From NCBI RefSeq assembly GCF_024505145.1, contig NZ_JANIAA010000018.1, positions 62,001 through 126,000 of the forward strand: 64,000 bases of DNA. Reading direction: 5' to 3'. Below, one piece after another: positions 18,922 to 27,802 of this stretch. The DNA is from Streptomyces rugosispiralis (GTDB lineage Bacteria > Actinomycetota > Actinomycetes > Streptomycetales > Streptomycetaceae). How positions within the stretch are numbered: position 1 is the first letter of the stretch; each line of letters begins with the position of its first letter. The notes below the pieces were generated by a model. The model worked only from the letters and a program-made list of their open reading frames with translations. It had not been told where the DNA came from and searched no databases. The translations under genes were made by a program, and so were the position numbers.

Positions 18922-19836
18922 TCAGGTGAGCGGCAGGACGCTCGCCCCCCCGGCGTCGAGAGCCAGCCGGTTGGCCGCCCACCCCTCGCCCGCCAGTCGT
19001 GCGACCTTGTCGGCCGCACCGTCCTCGACCAGTGCGAGCACCGTGGGGCCCGCACCGGAGATGACCGCGGGGACGCCGTCCGCGCGCAGTCGGTTCACCA
19101 GGCTCACGCTCTCGGGCATCGCCGGAGCACGGTATTCCTGGTGCAGTCGGTCCTCCGTCGCGGCCAGCAGCAGCTCGGGACGCCTGGTCAGGGCCTCGAC
19201 GAGCAGCGCGGCCCGGCCCGCGTTGACCGCGGCGTCCACATGCGGGACGGTGCGCGGCAGCAGGCCGCGGGCGGTCTCGGTGAGCACCGGCCGGCCGGGG
19301 ACGAAGACCACCGGAACGATGGAATCCGCGGGGTCCATCCTGATCGCCCGTGCGGACCCCGCGTCCGTCCAGGCCAGGGTGAAGCCGCCGAGCAGGCAGG
19401 CGGCGACATTGTCGGGGTGGCCCTCGATCTCGGTGGCCAGCTCCAGCATCGCCGCGTCGTCGAGCCGCTCGGCGCCACCTATGGTCACCGTGCGCGCGGC
19501 GACGATCCCGGCGCAGATGGCGGCGGAGGAGGAGCCCAGACCCCGGCCGTGCGGGATGCGGTTGGCGCAGACCACCTCGAGGCCGCGGGGCTGTCCGCCC
19601 AGCAGGTCGAAGGCGGTGCGCAGGGAGCGTACGAGCAGATGGTTCTCGTCGCGCGGGAGCGACTCCGCGCCTTCACCGGCGATGTCGACGTGCAGACCGG
19701 AGTCGGCCACCCGGACCACCACGTCGTCGTAGAGGCCCAGGGCCAGGCCGAGGGCGTCGAAGCCAGGCCCGAGATTGGCGCTGGAGGCGGGGACGCGCAC
19801 TCGGACGGCGGCGGCGCGGAACGCTGGACCGGCCAT
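18922..19836 (-). CDS. thrB: Homoserine kinase
   Basis: GHMP-family kinase that phosphorylates homoserine, the step before threonine synthase. The 304-residue protein has the VRVPASSANLGPGFDALGLA N-terminus, the ATP-binding HGRGLGSSSAAICAG glycine loop, and the C-terminal ISGAGPTVLAL motif. The ATG at 19834-19836 is preceded by AAGGAG at a long spacing of 12 bases. It follows thrC but is separated by a 430-base spacer with a terminator, so it probably has its own promoter. Confidence 0.96.
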   Translation of the reverse strand: MAGPAFRAAAVRVRVPASSANLGPGFDALGLALGLYDDVVVRVADSGLHVDIAGEGAESLPRDENHLLVRSLRTAFDLLGGQPRGLEVVCANRIPHGRGLGSSSAAICAGIVAARTVTIGGAERLDDAAMLELATEIEGHPDNVAACLLGGFTLAWTDAGSARAIRMDPADSIVPVVFVPGRPVLTETARGLLPRTVPHVDAAVNAGRAALLVEALTRRPELLLAATEDRLHQEYRAPAMPESVSLVNRLRADGVPAVISGAGPTVLALVEDGAADKVARLAGEGWAANRLALDAGGASVLPLT

Positions 19837-20223
19837 CGCTCGATGACTCTCCTTGTGGTTACGTGCGATTGCTCGAAGAGGTACGGAACACCGCGAGGGC
19901 CGTGACAAGTACGGCGACGCCGCGCAGAGGCGAGCGCTCTGCGTCGGGGCGGATTCAGTACAGCCTATCGAAGGAAGGTTCTGTGGCGACATAGGGCGCA
20001 CGGGAGGCGCACGATGCGTGTCGCGCTCCCTGCCATCGTCCGCGACCACTCTACTGGAGCGCTCCGCGCGCCCTCGCGCTTCTCTGCCACCGCTTGAGTG
20101 GATCTTTAGAAAAGCCACGGAAGGGGCCGGGCGGCGGGCGCGGGAGGCCTCGGCGGGCCGGGGTCGGCCTGGGCGCGGAGAGGCCCGGCGGGCCGGGCAG
20201 GACGGCCCGCCGAAACCCTCATC
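19837..20223. other. thrC-thrB spacer
   Basis: Nearly 390 bases without a credible gene. The half next to thrB (19850-20110) is less G+C-rich and is the likely thrB promoter region. The half next to thrC is GC-rich low-complexity sequence with several short hairpin-forming GGCCGGG/CCCGGCC stretches. Confidence 0.5.
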
Positions 20224-20263
20224 GCACCAGGTCCCGGCCCTGATCAGGGCCGGGACCTGGTGC
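20224..20263 (-). terminator. 40-bp perfect palindrome terminating thrC
   Basis: GCACCAGGTCCCGGCCCTGA is followed directly by its exact reverse complement, 6 bases beyond the thrC stop codon. This is a very stable hairpin with no U tract, and symmetric enough to act on both strands. Confidence 0.8.
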
Positions 20264-20269
20264 GCCGTA

Positions 20270-21388
20270 TCAGGCCAGTCCGAGCCGTACGGCCGCGGCG
20301 TCCGCGTCCACCGGGACCACGACCGGCTGCGGCGCGCCCGCGACCGCCCAGTCCGGGTCCTTGAGCCCGTTCCCGGTCACCGTGCAGACGATGCGCTGCC
20401 CCGGGTCGACGAGCCCCTGTTCAACCGCCTTCAGCAGACCCGCCACGCTCGCCGCGGAGGCGGGCTCGACGAAAACGCCCTCCTGGGCGGCGAGCAGCCG
20501 GTAGGCGGCGAGGATCTGACGGTCGGTCACCTCGTCGATGAGGCCGCCGGACTCGTCGCGCGCCCGCTCGGCGAAGGTCCACGAGGCGGGGTTGCCGATG
20601 CGGATGGCGGTGGCGATGGTGCTCGGCTCCTTGACCGGCTCACCCCGCACGATCGGCGCCGCGCCGGAGGCCTGGAAGCCCCACATCCGGGGCGTACGGG
20701 AGGCGCACGGCTCACTGTCGGCGAACGGCGCCGCGTACTCCGTGTAGCCCTTCCAGTAGGCCGTGATGTTGCCGGCGTTGCCGACCGGCAGCACATGGAT
20801 GTCGGGCGCGTCCCCGAGCATGTCCACGATCTCGAAGGCGGCGGTCTTCTGGCCCTCGATCCGGGCCGGGTTGACCGAATTGACCAGCGCCACCGGGTAC
20901 TTCTCCGACAGCCCGCGCGCCAGCGTCAGGCAGTCGTCGAAGTTGCCGTCGACCTGGAGGATCTTCGCGCCGTGGACGAGGGCCTGGCCCATCTTGCCCA
21001 GCGCGATCTTCCCCTGCGGGACCAGCACCGCGCAGACCATCCCGGCCCGTACGGCGTACGCCGCCGCCGAGGCCGAGGTGTTGCCGGTGGAGGCGCAGAT
21101 GACCGCCTTGGCGCCGGCCTCCTTGGCCGCGCTGATGGCCATCGTCATCCCGCGGTCCTTGAACGACCCGGTGGGGTTGGCGCCCTCGACCTTGAGGTGG
21201 ACCTCGCAGCCGGTGCGCTCGGAGAGCACCTGCGCGGGGACCAGCGGCGTACCGCCCTCGCGCAGGGTGACGACGGGGGTGGAACCGCCGACCGGGAGGC
21301 GGTCGCGGTACTCCTCGATGATGCCCCGCCAGCCGTGCCACTGGCGGGTGCCGGACATTCGAGGCCCGGCGTCGGCGATTGCGTTCAT
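20270..21388 (-). CDS. thrC: Threonine synthase
   Basis: PLP enzyme converting O-phosphohomoserine to threonine. The 372-residue product has the PLP-lysine motif NPTGSFKDRGM with Lys77, the CASTGNTSASAAAYA phosphate-binding stretch, and LPVGNAGNITAYWKGY. The ATG at 21386-21388 has AAGGGAA 5 bases upstream; a second in-frame ATG ten codons later is less well served. It lies 133 bases after hom and is likely in the same operon. Confidence 0.96.
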   Translation of the reverse strand: MNAIADAGPRMSGTRQWHGWRGIIEEYRDRLPVGGSTPVVTLREGGTPLVPAQVLSERTGCEVHLKVEGANPTGSFKDRGMTMAISAAKEAGAKAVICASTGNTSASAAAYAVRAGMVCAVLVPQGKIALGKMGQALVHGAKILQVDGNFDDCLTLARGLSEKYPVALVNSVNPARIEGQKTAAFEIVDMLGDAPDIHVLPVGNAGNITAYWKGYTEYAAPFADSEPCASRTPRMWGFQASGAAPIVRGEPVKEPSTIATAIRIGNPASWTFAERARDESGGLIDEVTDRQILAAYRLLAAQEGVFVEPASAASVAGLLKAVEQGLVDPGQRIVCTVTGNGLKDPDWAVAGAPQPVVVPVDADAAAVRLGLA

Positions 21389-21521
21389 GATTTCCCTTAC
21401 TCTCCGCTCACCCTCTGTTCGGCCTCAGCGCCAGTGCGCGCCGTCCGGCGCCGGTGCGAGTGGCCGCTGTCCGGCCTCTGCTCGCCCACGGCTCGCCCAC
21501 GGCTGGTCCTCCACTCGCCCT

Positions 21522-22811
21522 CTACTCGCCCTCGACCCGCATGATGCTCGCGACATCGCGGACGGTGTCGAGCCGGCGGAGCGCCTCCACGGTCGACGAG
21601 AGCGCGGCGTCGCTCGCGCGGTGGGTCACGGCGACGAGGGACGCCTCGCCGTCCTTCCCCTGCTGGCGGACCGTATCGATGGACACGCCGTGCTCGGCGA
21701 AGACTGTGGCGACCTGCGCCAGAACTCCCGGTTTGTCGGCGACGTCCAGGCTGATGTGGTAGCGAGTGACCACATCGCCCATGGGGCTCACCGGGAGCCG
21801 GCTGTAGGCGGACTCCCCGGGTCCGGTGGCGCCCGCCAGCTTGTTGCGGCAGGCGGCGACGAGGTCGCCGAGGACGGCCGAGGCGGTCGGCGAACCGCCC
21901 GCGCCCGGGCCGTAGAACATCAGCTTCCCGGCGGCGTCGGCCTCCACGAAGACCGCGTTGTACGCCTCGCGGACGGAGGCGAGGGGATGGCTCAGCGGAA
22001 TCATCGCCGGATGCACCCGCGCGGTGACCGACCGGCCGTCGGCGGCCCGCTCACAGATCGCGAGCAGCTTGACCGTGCACCCCATGCGCTTGGCGGAGGC
22101 GATGTCGGCGGCGGTCACCTCGGTGATGCCCTCGCGGTGCACATCGTCGAGGGTGACCCGGGTGTGGAAGGCGATCCCGGCGAGGATCGCGGCCTTCGCG
22201 GCGGCGTCGAAGCCCTCGACGTCGGCGGTCGGGTCGGCCTCGGCGTAGCCCAGGGCCGTGGCCTCGTCCAGCGCCTCGCTGTAGCCGGCGCCGCTGGAGT
22301 CCATCCGGTCGAGGATGAAGTTGGTGGTGCCGTTGACGATGCCGAGGACCCGGTTGACCTTGTCGCCCGCGAGCGACTCGCGCAGCGGCCGTACCAGCGG
22401 GATCGCCCCCGCGACGGCGGCCTCGTAGTAGAGGTCGGCGGCGCGCTGCTCGGCCGCGGCGTGCAGCGCCGCGCCGTCCTGGGCGACCAGCGCCTTGTTC
22501 GCGGACACCACGCTCGCGCCGTGGTCGAAGGCGGTGGTGATGAGGGTGCGGGCGGGCTCGATCCCGCCGATGACCTCGACCACCACATCGATGTCCCCGC
22601 GTTTGACCAGGGCCGTGGCGTCGGTGGTCACCAGCTCGGCCGGCACCCCCGCCCGGACCCGGCCGGGGCGGCGCACGGCGATCCCGGCCAGCTCGACCGG
22701 GGCCCCGATGCGCGCCGCGAGGTCGTCCACCTGCGTCGTCATGATGCGCGCCACCTCTGAGCCGACCACTCCACAGCCCAGCAGCGCCACTTTCAGCGGA
22801 CGCGTACGCAT
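21522..22811 (-). CDS. hom: Homoserine dehydrogenase
   Basis: NAD(P)H-dependent reduction of aspartate semialdehyde to homoserine. The 429-residue protein begins with the nucleotide-binding VALLGCGVVGSEVARIM loop, has the GIVNGTTNFILDRM and GYAEADPTADVEGFDAAAK catalytic segments, and ends with an ACT domain (DKPGVLAQVATVFAEHGVSI) expected to mediate threonine feedback control. Two adjacent ATGs are possible; the second (22809-22811) has better spacing from GAGGG. A repeat-rich 200-base leader separates it from lysA. Confidence 0.96.
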   Translation of the reverse strand: MRTRPLKVALLGCGVVGSEVARIMTTQVDDLAARIGAPVELAGIAVRRPGRVRAGVPAELVTTDATALVKRGDIDVVVEVIGGIEPARTLITTAFDHGASVVSANKALVAQDGAALHAAAEQRAADLYYEAAVAGAIPLVRPLRESLAGDKVNRVLGIVNGTTNFILDRMDSSGAGYSEALDEATALGYAEADPTADVEGFDAAAKAAILAGIAFHTRVTLDDVHREGITEVTAADIASAKRMGCTVKLLAICERAADGRSVTARVHPAMIPLSHPLASVREAYNAVFVEADAAGKLMFYGPGAGGSPTASAVLGDLVAACRNKLAGATGPGESAYSRLPVSPMGDVVTRYHISLDVADKPGVLAQVATVFAEHGVSIDTVRQQGKDGEASLVAVTHRASDAALSSTVEALRRLDTVRDVASIMRVEGE

Positions 22812-22836
22812 CATCCGACCCTCGTTTCTCATCCAT

Positions 22837-22868
22837 CGCGTTAATGCATCAGCGCGTTAGTGCACCAG
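22837..22868. repeat. Two tandem 16-bp imperfect repeats in the hom leader
   Basis: CGCGTTAATGCATCAG (22837-22852) is followed directly by CGCGTTAGTGCACCAG (22853-22868), differing at two positions. They lie 26-57 bases upstream of the hom start codon, next to a further TGCAC/GTGCA inverted pair. They may be part of a regulatory site. Confidence 0.6.
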
Positions 22869-23012
22869 TCTCATGCACTGGACGGGATTTTCTGTCCCGG
22901 GTCCAGTATCCGAGATCCATTTCTCGCTGGCTGAATCCGCCGGCTGAATCCGCCGACGGTAACGGCCGGCGAGCAGCGGCCGGCGGTAGCGGCCGGCCAG
23001 TAGCGGATCTCG

Positions 23013-24428
23013 CTAGCCGACATCGAGTCGCAGAAGATCTTCCTCCGTCTCACGCCGGACGATCTCGCGCGCCTGCCCGTCCCGTACGGCGACGACGGGC
23101 GGCCGGAGCGCGTGGTTGTAGTTGCTCGCCATCGAGCGGCAGTACGCGCCGGTGGCGGGGACGGCGATCAGATCGCCGGGCGCCAGATCGGCGGGCAGGA
23201 AGGCGTCCCGTACGACGATGTCGCCGGATTCGCAGTGCTTGCCGACGACGCGGGAGAGCATCGGCTCGGCGGTGGAGGCGCGGGAGACCAGCGCCACCGA
23301 GTACTCGGCGTCGTAGAGCGCGGTACGGATGTTGTCGGACATCCCGCCATCGACGCTGACGTACGTCCGCAGCCCCGGCAGCTCCTTGACGGTACCCACC
23401 TCGTAGAGCGTGAACGCGGTCGGCCCGACGATCGCCCGCCCCGGCTCGACCGACAGCCGCGGCACCGCGAGCCCGGCCGCGTCGCACTCCCGGTGCACGA
23501 TGTCGCGCAGCGCCTTGGCGATCTCCTGCGGCTCGCGCGGGTCGTCCTCCGAGGTGTACGCGATGCCGAGGCCGCCGCCCAGGTCGATCTCGGGCAGTTC
23601 GACGCCGTGCTCGTCCCGGATCTCCTTGAGCAGCCCGACCACGCGGTGCGCCGCGACCTCGAACCCGGACGTGTCGAAGATCTGCGACCCGATGTGCGAG
23701 TGAATGCCGATGAGCTCGAGCCCGTCGAGCTTGAGCGCCCGCCGTACGGCCTCGGCGGCCTGCCCGCCCGCGAGCGGAATGCCGAACTTCTGGTCCTCGT
23801 GGGCGGTCGCGATGAACTCGTGGGTATGCGCCTCCACACCCACGGTCACCCGGATCTGCACCTTCTGCCGCTTGCCGAGCCGCTGGGCGATATGCGCGAC
23901 CCGCACGATCTCCTGGAACGAGTCGAGCACGATCCGCCCGACGCCCTCCCCGACCGCCCGCTCGATCTCGGCGGTGGACTTGTTGTTCCCGTGCAGCGCG
24001 ATCCGCTCGGCGGGCATCCCGGCGGCGAGCGCGGTGGCCAGCTCCCCGGTGGAGCACACGTCGAGGTTGAGCCCCTCCTCGTTCAGCCAGCGCACGACGG
24101 CGCGGGAGAGGAACGCCTTCCCGGCGTAGAACACGTCGGCGCCCTCACCTTCTCTCTCCTCCCCCTGCTCCTGGAACGCCTCCCGCCAGGCCCGACAGCG
24201 GGCCCGGAAGTCGGCCTCGTCGAGGAAGTACGCGGGCGTCCCGAACTGCTCCGCGAGCGTCGTGACGTCGATCCCGCCGACGGCCACGACGCCATCGGCG
24301 TTCCGGCCGACCGTACGGGACCAGACGCGCGGATCGAGCTGATTGAGATCGGCGGGCGGCGCGGCGTAGTGCCCCTCGGGAAGGACATCGGCGTGGCGGG
24401 GCCCGGCGGGATGGGCGGAACGGCTCAT
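23013..24428 (-). CDS. lysA: Diaminopimelate decarboxylase
   Basis: Last step of lysine synthesis, meso-DAP to lysine, by a PLP TIM-barrel/beta-barrel enzyme. The 471-residue product carries the PLP lysine in FYAGKAFL (Lys104), HGNNKS, GIHSHIGSQI, the phosphate-binding DLGGGLGIAY and EPGRAIVGP. The active-site cysteine motif from the other subunit, GKHCESGD, is present. It begins at an ATG with only a weak purine-rich ribosome site and lies just after a run of 12-bp repeats, following nrtL. Confidence 0.96.
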   Translation of the reverse strand: MSRSAHPAGPRHADVLPEGHYAAPPADLNQLDPRVWSRTVGRNADGVVAVGGIDVTTLAEQFGTPAYFLDEADFRARCRAWREAFQEQGEEREGEGADVFYAGKAFLSRAVVRWLNEEGLNLDVCSTGELATALAAGMPAERIALHGNNKSTAEIERAVGEGVGRIVLDSFQEIVRVAHIAQRLGKRQKVQIRVTVGVEAHTHEFIATAHEDQKFGIPLAGGQAAEAVRRALKLDGLELIGIHSHIGSQIFDTSGFEVAAHRVVGLLKEIRDEHGVELPEIDLGGGLGIAYTSEDDPREPQEIAKALRDIVHRECDAAGLAVPRLSVEPGRAIVGPTAFTLYEVGTVKELPGLRTYVSVDGGMSDNIRTALYDAEYSVALVSRASTAEPMLSRVVGKHCESGDIVVRDAFLPADLAPGDLIAVPATGAYCRSMASNYNHALRPPVVAVRDGQAREIVRRETEEDLLRLDVG

Positions 24429-24448
24429 GCTGTCTCTGCTGTCTCTCT

Positions 24449-24484
24449 CAAGGTCTTACACAAGGTCTTACACAAGGTCTTACA
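24449..24484. repeat. Three exact 12-bp tandem repeats across the nrtL stop codon
   Basis: CAAGGTCTTACA is repeated exactly at 24449-24460, 24461-24472 and 24473-24484. On the minus strand each copy places a TAA in the nrtL frame, so the gene stops in the first copy and two further in-frame stops follow before lysA. Confidence 0.9.
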
Positions 24485-25487
24485 GATGTTCGGGTGCGCT
24501 GATGCCGAGCAGATGCAGGCCACCGGCGAGCACCGCCCCGGTGGCGTCGGCGAGGGCCAGCCGGGAACGGTGGACGGCCGAGGGTTTGTGCTGGTGGGAG
24601 GGCAGGACCGGGCAGCCGTCATGAAACCGGAAGAAGGCATCGGCGACGGCGACGAGGTGCCGAGCGAGCTGTTCGGGCGCACGATGGCGGGCGGCGGCCT
24701 CGATGACGCGGGGATGATCGGCGAGGAGGCCGAGAAGCCCGATCTCGGCGGGGTGGTCATACGCCCCGGACAGGGACTGGGGCTCGGGCGTGATGTGGAG
24801 CTGAGCGGCGTTCCGCACCAGGGCGCGAATGCGGGCGTGGGCGTACCGAACCCGGAAGAGGGGGTTGTCCTCGCGCTGCGAGAGAAGCCGGGACGGGTCG
24901 AGATCGGGCAGATCATGCCCGGCGGGCCGGAGCAAGGCCCAGCGGGCGGCGTCGGGACCGAGGGAGCGGAGCAGATCGGCCCCGGAGACCGGAGAGGCCC
25001 TCACGACGGGCCCACGACCTGCGATGACGACTCCCCCAACAGCGTGGACAAGCCCCTGCACCACATGAGCGACCAGCGCGGCCCGCACCTCGTTCGCAGG
25101 CCCAAGCGGAACCGAAACCCCGGCAAGCGCCTCCCCGTGCCCGTAGCGAGACGCCTGGGAGAGGATGTCCCGCACGAGCTGAGCATGGGAGCGGGCATCA
25201 AGGGTGATGTTGAGAAACCCAGGAGCGGCGACATCAACGCGGGCGATCCCGGGCGTACGGAGCAGCCGCCGCCGCAGAACCTCAGCGATAGAGAGCGCAT
25301 CCCCCTCACCCCTGGCCCCCTCGCCCCTGGCCAGCAGCAGGGCGACATTGGTGGCGTAATCCCCACACCCGGGCCGAGGAGGCGTCCGCACCTTCACCCG
25401 CTCCGGCACGGCAACGCACAGCTCGTCGTCCTCAACGGCACGACGCACGGTGTGCAGCACAGTGCGGGAGAGCTGGGCGGGAGTCAC
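24480..25487 (-). CDS. nrtL: ArgS-related anticodon-binding protein NrtL
   Basis: Conserved in streptomycetes next to lysA. The 335-residue protein resembles the N-terminal additional domain and the DALR anticodon-binding domain of arginyl-tRNA synthetase (DNPLFRVRYAHARIRAL). It lacks the catalytic Rossmann core with HIGH and KMSK motifs, so it should not charge tRNA. The start is the GTG at 25485-25487 (TPAQLSRTVLHTVRRAV), as in homologues; the open frame upstream is not conserved-looking. Its role is unknown, but binding tRNA-Arg is plausible and a tRNA-Arg gene lies about 900 bases upstream. Confidence 0.85.
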   Translation of the reverse strand: MTPAQLSRTVLHTVRRAVEDDELCVAVPERVKVRTPPRPGCGDYATNVALLLARGEGARGEGDALSIAEVLRRRLLRTPGIARVDVAAPGFLNITLDARSHAQLVRDILSQASRYGHGEALAGVSVPLGPANEVRAALVAHVVQGLVHAVGGVVIAGRGPVVRASPVSGADLLRSLGPDAARWALLRPAGHDLPDLDPSRLLSQREDNPLFRVRYAHARIRALVRNAAQLHITPEPQSLSGAYDHPAEIGLLGLLADHPRVIEAAARHRAPEQLARHLVAVADAFFRFHDGCPVLPSHQHKPSAVHRSRLALADATGAVLAGGLHLLGISAPEHL

Positions 25488-25687
25488 GGGACCAGCGTAT
25501 GGGAGGAGGGGGGTACGAAAGCGAACCGGTTTCGCCCTTCGGACGGCACCCGCAAGCCGGACACCAAACCGGAACCCGAACTCCCCGGAGCGCACCGACG
25601 CAAGCGAAGACGGGAACACACCGGGGAGACCGGACCAGCCCCAAGCGGTCCCCGAGGGAACCGGAAGAGGGGGCCGGGGCCCACCCA

Positions 25688-26218
25688 CTACCCGGTGGGC
25701 CCCACAACAGGCTCGGCATCACCAGGCGCGGCCGCACCGGTCGCACCGGCCGCCCCCTGCCGCATCAACCGCCGCACGAGCTCGACAAGATCGACGGGCT
25801 CGAAGGGTTTCGCGAGGAAGGCATCGACGCCCAGCGCCTTCCCGCTGTCCATCTCGTACTGCGTACACGCACTGATGATCGCGACGGGCACATGACACGT
25901 ACGAGCATCAGCACGCAGCCTCGACGCCGTATGCAGCCCATCGAGTCTGGGCATCACGACATCGAGAGTGATCACATCGGGCCGCACCTGGTGAACGATC
26001 TCCAGGCACTCGGCACCATCGGCCGCGGTCACGACCTCGAAGCCCTCCAGCTCGAGGTTGACCCTGATCAGCTGCCGGATGACCTTGTTGTCGTCGACGA
26101 CAAGGACCCGGCCGGACAAGCCAGGCACATCCTGAAGAGTAGGCGCGCAGCCACGGCTGCGTCCGGGTTTTCCCCACTTCCGCCCCGTGCGAGGGACCTT
26201 TCCCCAAGACCCCTGCAC
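25688..26218 (-). CDS. Stand-alone receiver-domain response regulator
   Basis: A single CheY-like receiver: VLVVDDNKVIRQLIRVNLEL supplies the acidic pair, LDVVMPRLDGL the phospho-acceptor Asp, IISACTQYE the switch Thr/Ser region and FLAKPFEP the conserved Lys. No output domain follows; the tail is Ala/Gly-rich. The start is uncertain. The GTG at 26216-26218 has the best ribosome site (GGAGG) and gives 176 residues; a GTG at 26128 gives a minimal receiver, and the frame stays open to 26302. No partner kinase is nearby. Confidence 0.8.
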   Translation of the reverse strand: MQGSWGKVPRTGRKWGKPGRSRGCAPTLQDVPGLSGRVLVVDDNKVIRQLIRVNLELEGFEVVTAADGAECLEIVHQVRPDVITLDVVMPRLDGLHTASRLRADARTCHVPVAIISACTQYEMDSGKALGVDAFLAKPFEPVDLVELVRRLMRQGAAGATGAAAPGDAEPVVGPTG

Positions 26219-26359
26219 CCCACCCTCCACATGCGGTATACGCCCCTCCGTTCCCACCTCCACCGCCCCGACCCCCGCCTCCCGATAAGCGTTCATGACC
26301 ACCCTCTGCGAGCTGATAGTGTTCTACCTGTCGCCGCGAGACAGCAGCGACAGCCGCAA

Positions 26360-26431
26360 GCCCCCGTAGCTCAGGGGATAGAGCAACGGCCTCCGGAGCC
26401 GTGTGCGCAGGTTCGAATCCTGCCGGGGGCA
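26360..26431 (+). tRNA. tRNA-Arg(CCG)
   Basis: The sequence folds as a cloverleaf: acceptor GCCCCCG/CGGGGGC, D arm GCTC/GAGC, anticodon stem ACGGC/GCCGT with loop CTCCGGA (anticodon CCG at 26393-26395), and T arm GCAGG-TTCGAAT-CCTGC. CCA is not encoded. Confidence 0.97.
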
Positions 26432-26490
26432 CTCAGGAGATGGGAATGAACGCGACGGTTATGCCGCGTTTGTCCACCCCGGGTGTCATG

Positions 26491-26529
26491 ATCGGGTGCC
26501 AGCACTTCGCTGCGGGCGCCCGATTTTTT
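26491..26529 (+). terminator. Terminator of tRNA-Arg
   Basis: ATCGGGTGCC pairs with GGCGCCCGAT (one G-T pair) around a 14-base loop and is followed directly by a run of T residues. It lies 60 bases after the tRNA. Confidence 0.85.
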
Positions 26530-26584
26530 GTTCCACGGGTCCAGCTCACGGGTGACGGCCACCAGTCCGTCAAGCTGCTCGTCC

Positions 26585-26634
26585 TGTCCGCCTGGCGATG
26601 TGATCGGCCTGTCCGCCTGGCGATGCGATCGGCC
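26585..26634. repeat. Two 25-bp tandem repeats
   Basis: TGTCCGCCTGGCGATGTGAT followed by CGGCC is repeated with a single T/C change at 26585-26609 and 26610-26634, ending at the stop codon of the DUF6879 pseudogene. Confidence 0.85.
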
Positions 26635-27270
26635 TACTCCCTTCCCGCGCCCAGCGTCGGCGGATCAAGGTGCGCCACCTCGCGGTCGAAGTAGGAGATC
26701 ACCTCTTCACCCCCCGCGTAGAGCGCCTTGATGTAGTTCTCCCAGCGCTCGACAAGATCACGGTCGGTGTAGCGGATCGCGCCGTTCGCAACTCCTGCTT
26801 CGGTGTAGAGGTCTTGGAAGAGGGTGCGGCCGCCCAGCACCACCACTTCCGGAAGCGGGCCGGCGACCTCCGAGGCGGCCACCTGCGCGGCGGAGACGAT
26901 CCTGATCCGCTGCCCGTACTCCGCCACGCTGCCGCTGGGAATGGAGTTCCCACTGCACATACGGCGTCAGTGGCCTCTCGACCACCCGCACACGGTGAAA
27001 GGCATACCCCCTGCGCTCGTCCTCTTCAGCGGTCGCGGCCAAGGTGTCGCGCCGGTCGGCGAGGAGCCGAAGCGCCTCATCCCAGTCACCCCGGCGCAGG
27101 GCGTCCCGGCTCGGACTGCCCTGCTCCTCGAAGTGCTGTCGGCGCTCCAGCTTCCAGGAACTCCCGTCACGGACCGCGTCCTCCCGCTGCCGGAAGTCCT
27201 GCTTGTAGGCGGTGCGGATGAGCCGATCGCCCTGCTCGGGATCGAGATCGGGGGCGAGGAGGTCAAGCAT
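26634..27270 (-). pseudogene. DUF6879 family gene, frameshifted
   Basis: Actinobacterial protein family of unknown function, usually about 200 residues. The first half (MLDLLAPDLDPEQGDRLIRT to RPLTPYVQWELHSQ) and the second half (VAEYGQRIRIVSAAQVAAS to the end) are in different frames. Alignment by eye to the second DUF6879 copy at about 45.5 kb shows that removing one base near 26945 restores a continuous protein of the expected spacing. The ATG at 27268-27270 has AAGGA upstream and overlaps the partner gene's end. It is either a real pseudogene or a sequencing error. Confidence 0.75.
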
Positions 27271-27531
27271 CGGGGATGTCCTTCTTTGCCGCGCTGAGCA
27301 TGTTCCCCGGGATGACGACCAGCCGCTCATCAGGACCGAGGTTCACTCCCTGCGGCAGGCGGGGCCGTAGACGGCCGTCAGATCCCTGCCGATCACAGCC
27401 ACATCACCGTTGTCGAGCTGCCAGATGTCCGGACACTCGTCGTTGCCGTCGGAGTTCCCCAGCTCTTCGGCCGACTTCCCCAGCCGACGGTCGAATAACG
27501 CGGACGGGTCGGCCTCCCAGGCACGGGCCAT
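27263..27531 (-). pseudogene. Small partner protein of DUF6879, frameshifted
   Basis: Begins at an ATG behind GGAGG with MARAWEADPSALFDRRLGKS and reads 62 residues to a stop. One extra base in a C run near 27360 would continue the frame as LPQGVNLGPDERLVVIPGNM and end at 27263, overlapping the DUF6879 start by 8 bases. From memory, an unbroken form of about 88 residues commonly precedes DUF6879 genes in streptomycetes. The function is unknown. Because the lesion is in a homopolymer, a sequencing error is a real possibility. Confidence 0.65.
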
Positions 27532-27802
27532 GTCTGCCTCCGGTCGAGGTGGTCGAGCACGCTGCGGCTACCCACTGTATCCAGGACCACACCCATAGGT
27601 GAGACGGTCGCCCCACAGTCGTCATGTGGATGGCCGAGGTCAGGAGCGACGACGCCAACGGCGGCAAGGGGCAAGGGGCAAGGGTGAACGTGCGGGCAGC
27701 GCCACACCACAACAAGCGGTCCGCGCCATGCGATGGCTGCCTACCACCCGCTCGGCTCCGGCTCCGGTCATACGGGCGCGGTCTTCCGGGGCGGTTGTGG
27801 AT

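Noticed and set aside
24449..24484. CRISPR-like direct repeats
   Set aside because: The units are 12 bp, contiguous and without spacers. The same reasoning excludes the arrays at 51043-51078 and 52381-52488.
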